Shown: piece after piece, positions 11,131 through 21,571 of the stretch | Layout: each line of letters starts with the position of its first letter | Numbering within the stretch: the first letter of the stretch is position 1 | Source of the DNA: Turbatrix aceti | Taxonomy: Eukaryota; Nematoda; Chromadorea; Rhabditida; Panagrolaimidae | DNA length: 64,000 nucleotides | NCBI GenBank assembly: GCA_963969345.1 | Contig: OZ017769.1 | Coordinates: 10,605,725 to 10,669,724 of the forward strand | Reading direction: 5' to 3' | The notes under the pieces: generated by a model | What the model was told of the DNA's origin: nothing | What the model saw: only the letters and a program-made list of their open reading frames with translations | Databases searched by the model: none | Translations under genes and position numbers: made by a program

Positions 11131-14100
11131 GTTCTCGGATGTCTTGCTTTGCCGGGCTCACGGTTGACGGTTGTTGTCCGTTGTCGGTTGCCGCTAATTG
11201 TCTTTATTCGCTTACACAGCAAAGAAAGGGTATATTTACGATTGAAAAAAAAGTGTCGTCTTCCTTCCTGTATTTCTTTTCTTTTTTTTGTTCATATTTA
11301 TTTTGCTGTCTTCTGTCTGGTTGGCTTGTAAAGGTGTCAATTAAACCCTTTAGACTTTAATTTTTTTGTTTTGGAAAATACATACGTAGTGCTACTGTTC
11401 TTTGCTAAAGGGTTTTTGTTTCGGAAAGCGATAAAAATTATGGTTTGGAAATGAAAGTGTGTGAACGCTAACTTTTTGCTGTTTTGCACATACACCATAC
11501 ATACATGTGTATTAATAAAAAAAAACTACATTTTGATCCTAACGTGATTCTGCCGTTTTACAATCCGTCTTAATGAATATTGTGAACTATAGTGAACTAT
11601 ACAGAATTTTTCAAAGGATATGTATATAATAATACGTACTTTTATTACCACTTTTTGCAACATTGGGGGCTTCCTTCTCTGTTTTCATTCATGACACGTG
11701 ATTTATACATAATACTTTTTTTTAATTATGAAGACAGGATTGAGGGGGATTTCATTCAATTGGATAACTAACGAACCAAAATAAATAAAGATTAGAGTAA
11801 AGTTCAGTATATTTACATATATATTATAATTTTTTCGCTATCAAGAAAGTGCGCACGCGCTGCGGTCCCGATGCGCGTTTATCCAGGCGGTGATTTCTTG
11901 AATTTCTTTTATTCTCTGGAGCCTCTTTTCTTTTACTGTTAACAAAGAACGACGAAGTAAGTTGCGATTTGTGATTCCATTGTTTTTTCAACCAAGTTCT
12001 TCTTTTTGGAACAGTGGTTTAAACCACCAACTCGGTAGCATACATTTCCTTCTTTTTCGGCTCCACGGTTGGTCCGATTTTCTTGACCAACCGCGTGGTC
12101 CGATTTACTTGACCACAACTGTGAGCTTAATTTTTGGAACGCACTGGGCTTGTTCTCGGGGCAAATATGTTTAAAATTTTGCGTAGTGTCAATCGTTTTT
12201 GTATTGCAAAATGTAATACATTTTTTGTGTTGCAAACTTTTTATTAACCATTTATCAACAATTACCGTGATATCTGTTACAATAATGGTCGAATATCGCA
12301 TTCGCCACTTTTTTTGGCTCAAGAACGTCCGGTTAGAAACTTCTTGTATATTCATACTACATGGGCAAAAATTACCCTGAATATCAAATGACGTCGGCGG
12401 TTAATTTTTTTGTCGAGACAGATGATGCGCTGGGTAATGCTAGTCAGTGTGTCTTGTCAACTTTTTTCATGTGAAAGTGTGAAAGTGGCTAATCTAACTA
12501 ATTTGAGCGCTTTACGCGCCTCTTTTTTCATCAATTACGCCTCGATGTTCGTTCTATGATCGGTTGGGTTTTGCGGGGCGCGAGGACTTCTGACTTCTGC
12601 GTGTATGCGTTGGATGATCTTTTTGATGACAGCTTTGAAAAAGGAGATAATTAATTAATTATGTGGGTTTTGACTTTTGGTATTTGAACTAGTTTTTTTT
12701 GGTAAATATAAAATTTTAATGGTATAAAATTTTTTTCGATTCTAATAAAAAATTGAAAACATAATTTATTTCGTCTATCAACAACTGCCAACTTCCTCTC
12801 ATGTCAGACCCATTCATTTTTATTTATTCGTCTGTGTTTTATTTTAGAAACAGTACATTGTGACAGTGTTTCTGGTATATCGTCTTGAAGTTGGCATGTC
12901 ATTAACAAAACTGACCTAAAAAAAATGAGGCTGAAACAATTGCATTGTTTTTGACAGGAGCACAAAAAAATAATAAGCATATTAGTTCTTCCGTTCTAGA
13001 TTTACTGTGCTCTTACTTTTTATCTTCAAAATGCAATTTTTGTACTTTGGACGAAGAATTAAAAGTCAGGGCTAAAGATCCTTCTGAATCTGACATTAGC
13101 AATCAGCTAGAAAAAAAAAACAAGTTGCCGGCATTTATTATGAAAAAGTTATATTTAGAAACTTTTTTGGCTTGGTGATAATTGTAATTTATGCACGGGG
13201 GATGTGGGAAGACTCACTACAAGGGCAGAGTGGTGCATCCAGTACAAATTGTTCTTGGTAATAATGTATAATACTAGAAAAGTGTTACTAATCCTGTTTT
13301 CTGATTGCAATTTTTGTCACGGGGGTTTCTTTTTTGGTCTGTGTATCTAGCTTGGAATAACTTTAAAACATAAAAAAAAATGACTGGATTAGTTTTAAAT
13401 AAGCGGAAAAGATGTGCAATTAAGTCTTTTTTTGTGTTTTGAAACTATACAACTAACACTGGAAAAAAGACGGATTTCGTGCAATTTTCAAAAAAATAAA
13501 ACAAATATTTTTTTGACAGCACCAGGATGTGTACTTACTTGTCTGAGACACGGAATAGATAGTTTGACAACGGTGCGGTCGACAAAAAAAGACGGGTTTG
13601 TGTACGTTAATCACCAGTAATTTTACTGTCTTTAGTTTTTTTACACTTCTGTGTTTTTTAAGGTTTTATTTAGTTAACTGAAAAAAAAGTTGTTTGATCT
13701 GTATTTTTTACGGTACATTTCTTTTCTCTGACGAAAGCAAATTTGTTTGTTTTGTTTTTAAAAAAGAAGGATAAAAAATGTGTCATATCAAACTTTTTCT
13801 TGCAAACATGTTTCCAAAAAATCTGAAAATGCGAAAAAAAGTTGATTGTCAAAATTGTGTTTTTTTTTCACTGAATTTTGTTTTGTTTTTATCATTTGTT
13901 TTTTAGCGTAATCAAAGCAGCTGCTTGCCCGGACCTCTCCTAACAACCCGTCATTTGTGAAATAAAAGGTTCTTGCATCACTCAACCGACCCTCAGATGG
14001 GGCTAAATTTTATCTCAGTGCATTTTTTTATTGAAGTGTTGTTGAAAAAAAGCGACCTATCGCTGATGCGGAGTCCAACGAGCCTTATCTCTAATTGCAT

Positions 14101-15275
14101 TTTATCCTTTGCCGTTGCTTTTTTTGCGGCAAAATGAATAAAAAAACTGAAACAAAAGAGAAGTACGGCAATAATCCGTGCAAAAATATTTATTTATGTT
14201 GTTGACGAAAGATGAGGATGATGACCGAAGCCGGCAAATTTGATCGGTCAAAGGTTACCATACCCGTTAGCATGTTTACACTCTGACTAAAAACCCAAGA
14301 GGAAGCTTTTGTCGTTAGGGGTACTGTAGAGAAGTGGGAGGAGTGTCATGTTGTGGAAAAATGTTTTGACGCGGATATTTGCGAAGACATATACATATTT
14401 TGTTGGTTGTTTGACTCAAATTTGGTATGCTGAATATTTGATTGTTTTTTGAACTTAATTTTCTTTTCAATTTTTCAATTTCTTGAAAAAATAATATTTT
14501 GACAACAAATGTTATTGATTACTGTTGATTTTTGATTTTTGTTAAATTTTTTTCCGTGGTGCGGCTTTTTATTTTTTTAGTGTCGTAAAATTTTATTTAA
14601 TGGTTAGTGATTTGGATATGTATTTATCTGCAGCTACCGTAGCTTCTTTTATAAAGTAATTTTTTGGTATAAGATTTTTCTATTCTTACTTTTGTTCCGT
14701 GCACTTCGACACATATTTTTTTGAATGAACGCCCAATAAATATATTTTTTTTTGCAATTTTTTGTTTACTTTTCTCCTTTTTTCCTGCATAGCTCATTTG
14801 AAATTTGTTTTTCTCTTTGCAGAAACTCAAAAAAACGAAAAAAAATTATTAGACAACCATTCAATTGCCGGTGTTGACTGTTGTTTGCACGAAAAATTGA
14901 TAATGAAAACAGTGTACATTTTTGTTTCATCGACCCTATCTTTTTGTTATGAACCTTTAAAATACTTATGTTAGTAATCATCATCAATCATCAAAAACAA
15001 AAATCTAATTTTTGTGCGTAGATATACAAAAAATTCTCAGAATTCCGTCTGCTCTAAAAAAAGTTGTTTGGTTTATCCTCAGCTTGACTTGGCTTTCGTC
15101 GAATCAGGCTGCTTCTGACTTATTTTAATCACAGCCCCTCAACGCAGCCTGCAATCTTCCTCAAAAATTATCAGTTGCACGTATTTTTTTGACTCTGACG
15201 AATCAAATTAGACGTTTCTGCGTTCCAGTTACCGCCTGCCGTGTCGTCGGTCGTGACGTCTTTTTCTGTACCCAG
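11131..15275 (-). CDS. Possible minus-strand gene made of tiny exons (uncertain)
   Basis: Three short GC-richer islands on the minus strand look like exons. 15275-15233 has a TTCAG acceptor, reads LGTEKDVTTDDTAG, and ends GGCG|GTAACT (phase 1 out). 12632-12535 reads in phase 1 and contains VIKKIIQRIHAEVRSP, ending in TAA or in a weak donor GC|GTAATT. 11193-11131 reads in phase 1 and contains ATDNGQQPSTVSPAKQ, ending GAAC|GTAAGT. Phases are compatible between 15233 and either downstream island. Codon third positions are C/G-rich like the certain genes. The product is unknown (hydrophilic). I may be joining exons of different genes, and the remaining exons were not found. An alternative 3' end next to 15233 exists at about 15060-15140. 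Confidence 0.25.
11200..15232. other. AT-rich region, mostly without recognisable features
   Basis: Apart from the small possible exons on the minus strand, this stretch is T-rich non-coding sequence. A + strand patch near 13914-13970 follows a strong TTTTTTAG acceptor and reads about 17 codons to a stop, and a second patch near 14027-14095 follows ATCTCAG. Neither could be linked into a model. Confidence 0.25.
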
Positions 15276-16090
15276 CTGAATTTTTTTGGGTTGCGTGCCG
15301 GATTTCATTTTTATACTAAACATGGATACTCTTTTTTTGTGCTCTGCAAATTTTGCACCCCAAAAAGTTGGACTTTGAGCATTTTGGTTTGATTTAGCGT
15401 TGCTTAATAAATTTCATTCAAAATGACATTTTTCGTGTAGAAATAAAAAATGTTTTATCAAGTTCTTTTGCAAAAAAAAATTTGACCAACATGCGTTTGG
15501 ACATTTGAGATTGAGACCCAACAGACCCTTCAAGTGCACGGGCTCTGGGCTGGAGCACACAATGTTATTTGTATGCCTACCAAAATGTGTTATGTAGCAA
15601 AAAACGAGAGAGGATACATGCCCGCTCTCTTGCAAGTTGCAACAGCAAGAAATGTTGGTAAATCCCAGATGACTTGGTAAGAGGCCAAAGTTTCAAGGAC
15701 AGGACACAAAAAAATATGTAGCAATGAAGGCGCAAAACCCAAGTGGCATTGGACATGTAGCCATCTGTAAAAGAAGGGTACAAGAAATGATCATGTGAAC
15801 AGGGTTTTTTTTGTTACGTCACTTTTTGGTTGATAAAAAAAATATTTGTTATTTTGTTTCCCATTCACTTTTTTTACAATAAATAGTTATAACGCTCTAA
15901 AAACAATGTACGGTAGATACCGTAACATCAAGTTATAACGTAACTTTATAAACATTTTTTTCTTGATAACAAAATTGTTCAAACCATCGCAACGAAAATT
16001 TTTCTTTGAAAAACATCTTTTGCTAATCAAAAGAAAAAAATTATACATTTTGTTTATCGGCAAATATTGGCACTTCTAAACCGGTTCACA
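15276..16090. other. Intergenic, downstream of the Polinton-like gene
   Basis: About 15480-15790 has fewer T-runs on the + strand than its flanks and may be a decayed gene or element; I could not read a continuous product. Near 15890-15960 a GTTATAACG motif occurs twice around a short TACGGTAGATACCGTA inverted repeat. Nothing else is recognised. Confidence 0.3.
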
Positions 16091-17629
16091 TCACAGACAA
16101 ACAGTTTGATGAATATCGTAGCACTCCTTTGTCTGGCAAAAAGCGTTGCATCCGGCGCAAATGAAGGGAGCTGAGTTGCATGATTTCTTATGGCACGGAA
16201 ACTGAGAGCCTTCCCGTAGGCAATGGGGACAGCATTGTTGGCATTCGTGATCTGATCCGAACTTGAAGCAGGTAAAGCAAAACGATTGGTTCTAAAAAAG
16301 TTTTTAAAGTTCAACAATTTTTTGAATAATTTTTATACCCGTTTAGCGTTGGAAATTGGCGAAATACCGGCAAAGCTTCGCGATTGAGAGTCGTAGAATA
16401 AAACGCTTTTAAACCAGTATTTTCCCCTTTTTACCGGATTGAAATTGGTTAGAATTAGTCTTTGACAGGTGTCGAGTATAAATATGGAATACTTTTTGAA
16501 GGTGGAGGAATGGATGATGCCATCAATGACGGTGAGTGGCATGGGATACGATTGGAGGGCTGTAGTAGCGTCAGATTCTTGCCATTGGTTCCACAGGGTT
16601 TTGGCAACCTGTCCGAGCGGTTTAACATCGGAATTCTGAACGTTTGGCCAAAGTGAATAGTTTACCGCGTAGAAGAAGTTGAGGTGGACGGGTATTTTTC
16701 GGTTCTTCTTGCCGTACTGGATCATGTATTCGAGCGCTGACCTGAAGCAAACGGGATTAAACTAATTAAAAAAAAAAGTTTTACAAAAAAATTGTATGTC
16801 AAACTTTTTTATAATGACATTCAACAATTTTGAGCGCCTTTAGGAACAAACAGCGAACAGATTATTTGTTTCATCCTCTGTTCAAAATGTTGTTTACGCA
16901 GAATAGAAAAACAAACTGCAAGCTAACATAAGTTGGATAGTAATACTTCTTATCACTACTTTGTTACTTTTGATTTAGCAGGCCAAAGCAAAGTAAGACT
17001 TTTTATTGTTGTTTTGTTATTTTTGATTATACATGCTAAAGCGAAGTAACACCTTTTTCCCTTATTTTGTTACATTTAGATTTACAGGCTGGAAATAAGT
17101 AACTGTTTTTTTTCGATGTTCTGTTATGTTTTTTCCAAAAACGATCGTTACCTTGTATTTCCGTCAAAATTATCAGTATCACTTGAAGTCCTGGTAGATA
17201 CTGCAGTCGAGTGATTCTCTTCGAGTGAGTGATTGTCTTCTGTAGATTCAAGGGTTTCGGTCTCAGGTTGAGATTTACAGTTGACAGATTCATAAACCCC
17301 AAACACCGTCGCGGGTTGATTTAACGGCTGCGAAACCCTTTCACTGTTCTTCCTTTCAAAATAATTGTCAGACTTGAGTTCTCCATGGACGTCGTCAATG
17401 ACCTTCTGAACTTCAGCAGCACACTTCTCAAGCTGCTTCTTTCTTCGAACCAAAGATGTTAGCCTCTCGGACAGCGTCAAAAACTCGTCTGATGTTGTTT
17501 CCGTCAGCGATAGTTGATCTATAAAAAAGTTCTTAAAACAATTAAATTTCTTGTCTTGTCTCAAAACTTACTCAAAATCGATCGGATTTCAATCTCAACT
17601 GCTTGAATAGTTTTGTTCAGCGATGGCAT
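16091..17629 (-). CDS. Protein with Cys-rich module like the N-terminal region of Polinton/Maverick DNA polymerase B
   Basis: Four exons on the minus strand: 17629-17572, 17518-17152, 16741-16339 and 16291-16091, giving 342 aa. All junctions are GT-AG and the phases (1, 2, 0) are consistent. Residues 1-75 are helical, probably coiled coil (SLTETTSDEFLTLSERL), followed by an acidic Ser/Thr-rich linker to about 140. Residues about 142-276 are a globular region that includes a string of beta-like segments. Residues about 278-341 contain ordered Cys/His: CxxC, HxC, CCxxC, then CxxC followed by FC and CYDxH. That spacing recalls the zinc-binding segment before the exonuclease domain in protein-primed polB of Polinton/Maverick elements. 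The exonuclease and polymerase domains are absent because the frame stops just after CYDxH. It could be a domesticated fragment, a truncated element gene, or an unrelated zinc protein. A 34-bp perfect palindrome lies about 185 bp upstream of the ATG. Confidence 0.6.
16926..17115. repeat. GTTAC/GTAAC minisatellite, locus 1
   Basis: At least three imperfect units of about 54 bp. Each opens with TTTTGTTACTTTT, has a core GCAGGCTAAAGCGAAGTAAC, and is joined by a T-rich spacer, so each unit is bounded by inverted GTTAC/GTAAC. It lies in intron 2 (16742-17151) of the Polinton-like gene. The same family occurs at 25620-25850 and 43150-43345. Confidence 0.7.
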
Positions 17630-17812
17630 TTTGACTGATCACGTAGCCAGGTGAAAAAAAGCATTGAATGTAGGAAAAACAAGCCCGGAAAATTGTTTGC
17701 TGGCTGATGACAGATAACGCTCACGAGTTTTTTGAACCAAAGTCAAACGCTTGTTTTGTGTGTTCCTGGCGCGAAAAACAAATGATGGTTTTTTTGAGTG
17801 AAACTGTCAGAA

Positions 17813-17846
17813 AATTTACTTTACGCATGCATGCGTAAAGTAAATT
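17813..17846. repeat. 34-bp perfect palindrome
   Basis: The two arms AATTTACTTTACGCATG and its reverse complement meet without a spacer. It lies about 185 bp upstream of the ATG of the minus-strand gene at 16091-17629, so it could be a regulatory site for a dimeric factor or the remains of an inverted-repeat insertion. Confidence 0.85.
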
Positions 17847-19049
17847 GCACAAATGTTTTTACATGACTTTTCTGTGGCGTAAAAACGAATCTCGTCCAAA
17901 GAATTTTTCCATCATAATAACAAAAATTTTAAATTATACATAGAGTTCACTAGGACTATTGTAATTTTGTATTCTGATGTTTTTTGACACGCATATATTT
18001 ATGATTTTTTATCATTTTAAATACTTTTATGTATTTCTATACGTTACAAAATTATCTACTAATTTTAATTTTTGTATCAATTATTTACTACCAAAAACTG
18101 CCACAATTTGAATTGTAAATTTTTTACTTTTTTTTAATTTGCAACCGGCGAGCCTGCGACTTCCACTTATTTTCTCTCCTTCCGTATTTTATCGTAATTT
18201 CACGGCCTTGTTGTGTATCTCTTACGTCACAAATTTTATTGAGGCTGCCTTGTTCTTTGCAGTGGCCTCTGTTTTTTTAATCACAATTTGTGCCATTTTT
18301 AGTGTATGTGTATGGCATACATACACTGTATGCACAGACTATCGGGTGTGAATGCGGAAAAAATACATGAAATGAATGAAAATAGTTGACTTTTGTTAAG
18401 GAACAAAATTTAGTTGATGTTATCTGGGATGATTGGTATCAGCGGTGTCACGTGAACCATTTCGGAACAGATTTTGTTGAATGAGGGAAAAGTGCTTTTT
18501 TAGGGCGTGTACATAAATTAAAGACCGTTTTTGTTTTTGCTAGAACTTTGTCCCCAAATCGATGAATAATTAATTTAGATCAGAACATGTCCAAAAGTTA
18601 TAACTAAAATTATAGTTTGATTACAAATTTTTTTCTGAAAACTAAATTTTTTTTGGATCATTATTTTACAAAAATGCCCTTCATGAATGCTGCGCGAATT
18701 CATAAAATTTGTCACCCTGAAAGTTGTTTTCGAACAACAATTTTATTTACAAAAAGTCGCATAAATGCTAAATAAACCAAGATTGTAAAAATCGACGCTT
18801 TGAAAGACGTCAGTTTTGCACTGACGAATTTCGTCAGTTTTGAAAACGGACGAAAATGCGTCAGTTTTTTGATACGAATTCGTCTGTTTTGAAAACTGAC
18901 GGCTCTTTTTTTTCTCAATGTAACCCTTCCAGTTTTTTCATTTTTTTCATGTGTACAATAATAAATATTTCTTGTAACTAACGTGTTTTCCATTTTTGCC
19001 CTTTTTGCAAACGCAAGTGACCTCCCATTAATGAAAATCTCATTTACAG
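17847..19049. other. Intergenic or intronic, with a possible membrane-segment exon and a small repeat cluster
   Basis: About 18180-18330 on the + strand encodes a hydrophobic stretch (ALFFAVASVFLITICAIF) in a GC-richer patch. It could be a transmembrane exon of the tentative + strand gene that follows, but I could not fix its borders. At 18806-18902 the motif CGTCAGTTTT and its inverse recur five times within 100 bp. The rest is T-rich. Confidence 0.3.
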
Positions 19050-21273
19050 TACATCATCATGCCAATCGAGACTTCAGGCGACCTTCCTTATTGAAGAAAA
19101 GTCAAGGTTCTTCGAACATCACAAACGTTCCCTAGAAGCAATTCGTGCCGGGTGGCGGTGGAGGAATTAGTGCGGAAGGTGGGTTTGATTAGTGTCAATG
19201 TTGTGCTTGCTTTATTTATGGAAGTGTGGTGCTGTATAATTTTATTTAGTTGTTGCTGTAATTTGATTTGTTTACATATTTTCTGTTGATGTTGACTGGC
19301 AGGATATGAAAGTTGTATAATAAGGATAAATGAAAGAGCGGCGTTGGAAACAATTTTTGTAGTTATGAACTCGGTGTTCAACAAGACGAAAAACAGACCA
19401 CAGCGACGATGGGAAGAAGAAATCGCGACCAAAACGAATCGAGACATTTACGCCTACGTGGACGTCATTTGTGCCTCCTAACATCTGGTCTAATGATAAC
19501 TAACCACTGAGTAATGGTGAAATAAATAAATAAATAAATTTAAAAATAATCTTGAAACTTTTTGAATTTTTTTGTTTTTGCATCAAAAATTACGAATTTA
19601 GAGCAACTTTGAATATTTGGAATTGTGGATTAAAATTTTCAAAAATTTTGATTTTGTTTTGAGATTTCATATAGAAGGGCAAAAAATCCAAAAGCACGAG
19701 CTGACTGCTTTCAGTGTCTCTTGACTCTGCGCCTCCGCAATTTTTGTCAAACAAGAAACAAGATTACGATCACCGTCTGCAACCTAAGCTGCCTCAGGCA
19801 CGGTGTGTATCTAGATGGTATTTTTAGACACAGCTTAATACCCTCAAGGCTAGCAATACGCAGGGGATTTTACGTACCATTGGAGGAGGAGGGGGACAAC
19901 AATGCGACACGTCTAGTCTCACGTCACTTTTCCGCATTGTACGATTTTTTTAACCCTTACGATATTTTTTTCTTTAATGAAAAAGATTTCCTGGATTAAA
20001 AATAGTAATTATGAGGCGAACAAAAAGGAATTAGAAACCTAAAAACCAACAACCGTTAATGAAATATTTATTTCCAATTTTTTTCAAACCCATATAGCCT
20101 AAAGGTTATTTTTTATGTTGGTTTTTCACCACAAAACGCAGATTAATTTATCTAATATATTTTTAATTAGTGTTGTCTTTGCTTCAGGCAAGCGCAAAAA
20201 ATATGTTACATTTGTATATTTTTTGCGCTTGACGTAGGTATTCTTGGTCTGTTTTTTGAATGCACGATGATGTCGTCGACAGAGCTCTTTTTCCTCATCG
20301 ATGATGTCATTCGTTTTTTTTTCTGTATTTTGGGAACAGAAAAAAAAACATATTCGAAGTAGGAAGCTTTATAAAAATAATTACTTTTGGCTGTGACAGA
20401 TTTTTTTTCATCCTTTTTGAATGGGAAACCTTAATTTATGCATCTGTATCTGCTCTCTGACTCTACTTTTGGTTCTACTATGCAACTGCCTGTTTGCGTG
20501 ATTTTTTAGAAAACTATTTTTTAGACGTTGGAATAAATGAAAAGACATGTTTTTGGTTTAATTCTTGATTCTGAAAAATGCTACAATTTGAAATTGGAAC
20601 TTTTTGACGTCGTTCTTTTTAAACTAAAAAAATGCTTTAATTTTGAAAAAAAAATTGAATACTGTTTTTGGATTGCAGAAGAATCAAAACGATACATTTG
20701 ATTCTTTGAACTTTAAAATTAGAAATTCTATTTTGACCCTCAGGCTATTTATTTTTTTATTCGGCCATCAAATTTCTTCAGTGACAAAGTACACCTTTGC
20801 AGTAAGCGGAAATGCATTGAATAAAAATAGCCGACGGCATTTGTATTTTTTTCCGGGTTGAGTCTTAGTAGTACATAATGACGTTTTTATAGAGAAATAA
20901 TAATAGATAAGAAAACAGTCGTTTTTTTGTTTATGTAAAGAAACGTAAACTTATTAGCCACTTTTTTGTTAAATTTTTAGCCGTTCTTGATTTTCTAATT
21001 TTTTTATTGATCCTATCATACAGAATACATACTTTGATTATGGAACAATTACCCTATATTTTCCTAATTTTGTGTTCGCTACAAGGTCTTGAATTTTGTG
21101 TACACACATCGTATTAACCGAAGGTGTACCGATGTATTATAATTTGCGAATAAACACTGAACATTCCCTTTGTTGTTGCGGTTGAATGCCCTATTTTCCC
21201 AGATTCCAGTAACGGCACTGCCGGTTCTGCCTCCTCGACAGATGTAAAAAAAAAGTGCGACTGGTGTAATTGA
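19050..21273 (+). CDS. Tentative + strand gene, C-terminal exons only
   Basis: Four short islands link with consistent phases: 19050-19106 (reads HHHANRDFRRPSLLKKSQ, after TTTACAG), 19715-19802 (reads SLDSAPPQFLSNKKQDYDH and on, after TTTCAG), 19864-19910 (weak CGCAG acceptor, reads GFYVPLEEEGDNNAT) and 21203-21273 (after TTTCCCAG, ends DVKKKCDWCN then TGA). The product would be a hydrophilic, basic and Ser-rich tail, plausibly cytoplasmic, and a hydrophobic patch at about 18.2 kb could be its membrane part. Upstream exons are unresolved and the family is not recognised. A competing + strand island at about 19358-19480 (contains NRPQRRWEEEIATKTNRD, followed by repeated AATAAA) could be an alternative last exon. 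I am fairly sure there is coding sequence here, but not of the exact model. Confidence 0.3.
20189..20231. repeat. Perfect 16-bp-arm hairpin
   Basis: CAAGCGCAAAAAATAT and its exact reverse complement are separated by an 11-bp loop. It lies inside the tentative + strand gene, in what would be its last intron. Function unknown. Confidence 0.8.
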
Positions 21274-21519
21274 GCAAACAGTACACCTAGTAAACGAACG
21301 ATCGTAGGGGATACACGCCTATGTGTGCATGCGCCTTACTTGTATTTTTACGGACTGTCTTCGCAGCTTTTGCTAGCTCAGCTAGCCTAGCTGATTTAAA
21401 AAATTTTTTGGGACAGACTGGCAAATGGTGTGAATGTGTAAAAAAGCGCTATTAAAGTACACCGGTGTATTTCTGCATGATGGGTGTGTTTAAAACAGAG
21501 TGGGAAAGTTTCCCGGGAG

Positions 21520-21571
21520 ATTTCAACTTGGGAGAAAATCTCCGGAGATTCTCCCACAAATCTCCCGGGAG
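21520..21571. repeat. Nested inverted repeat built from CTCCCGGGAGA-like motifs
   Basis: Outer arms TCCCGGGAGATTT and AAATCTCCCGGGA enclose a second near-palindrome, GGGAGAAAATCTCC/GGAGATTCTCCC. A GGGAAAGTTTCCC palindrome abuts on the left. Related CTCCCGG motifs recur near 21750. Such a structure would fold strongly as single-stranded DNA or RNA. Confidence 0.75.
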
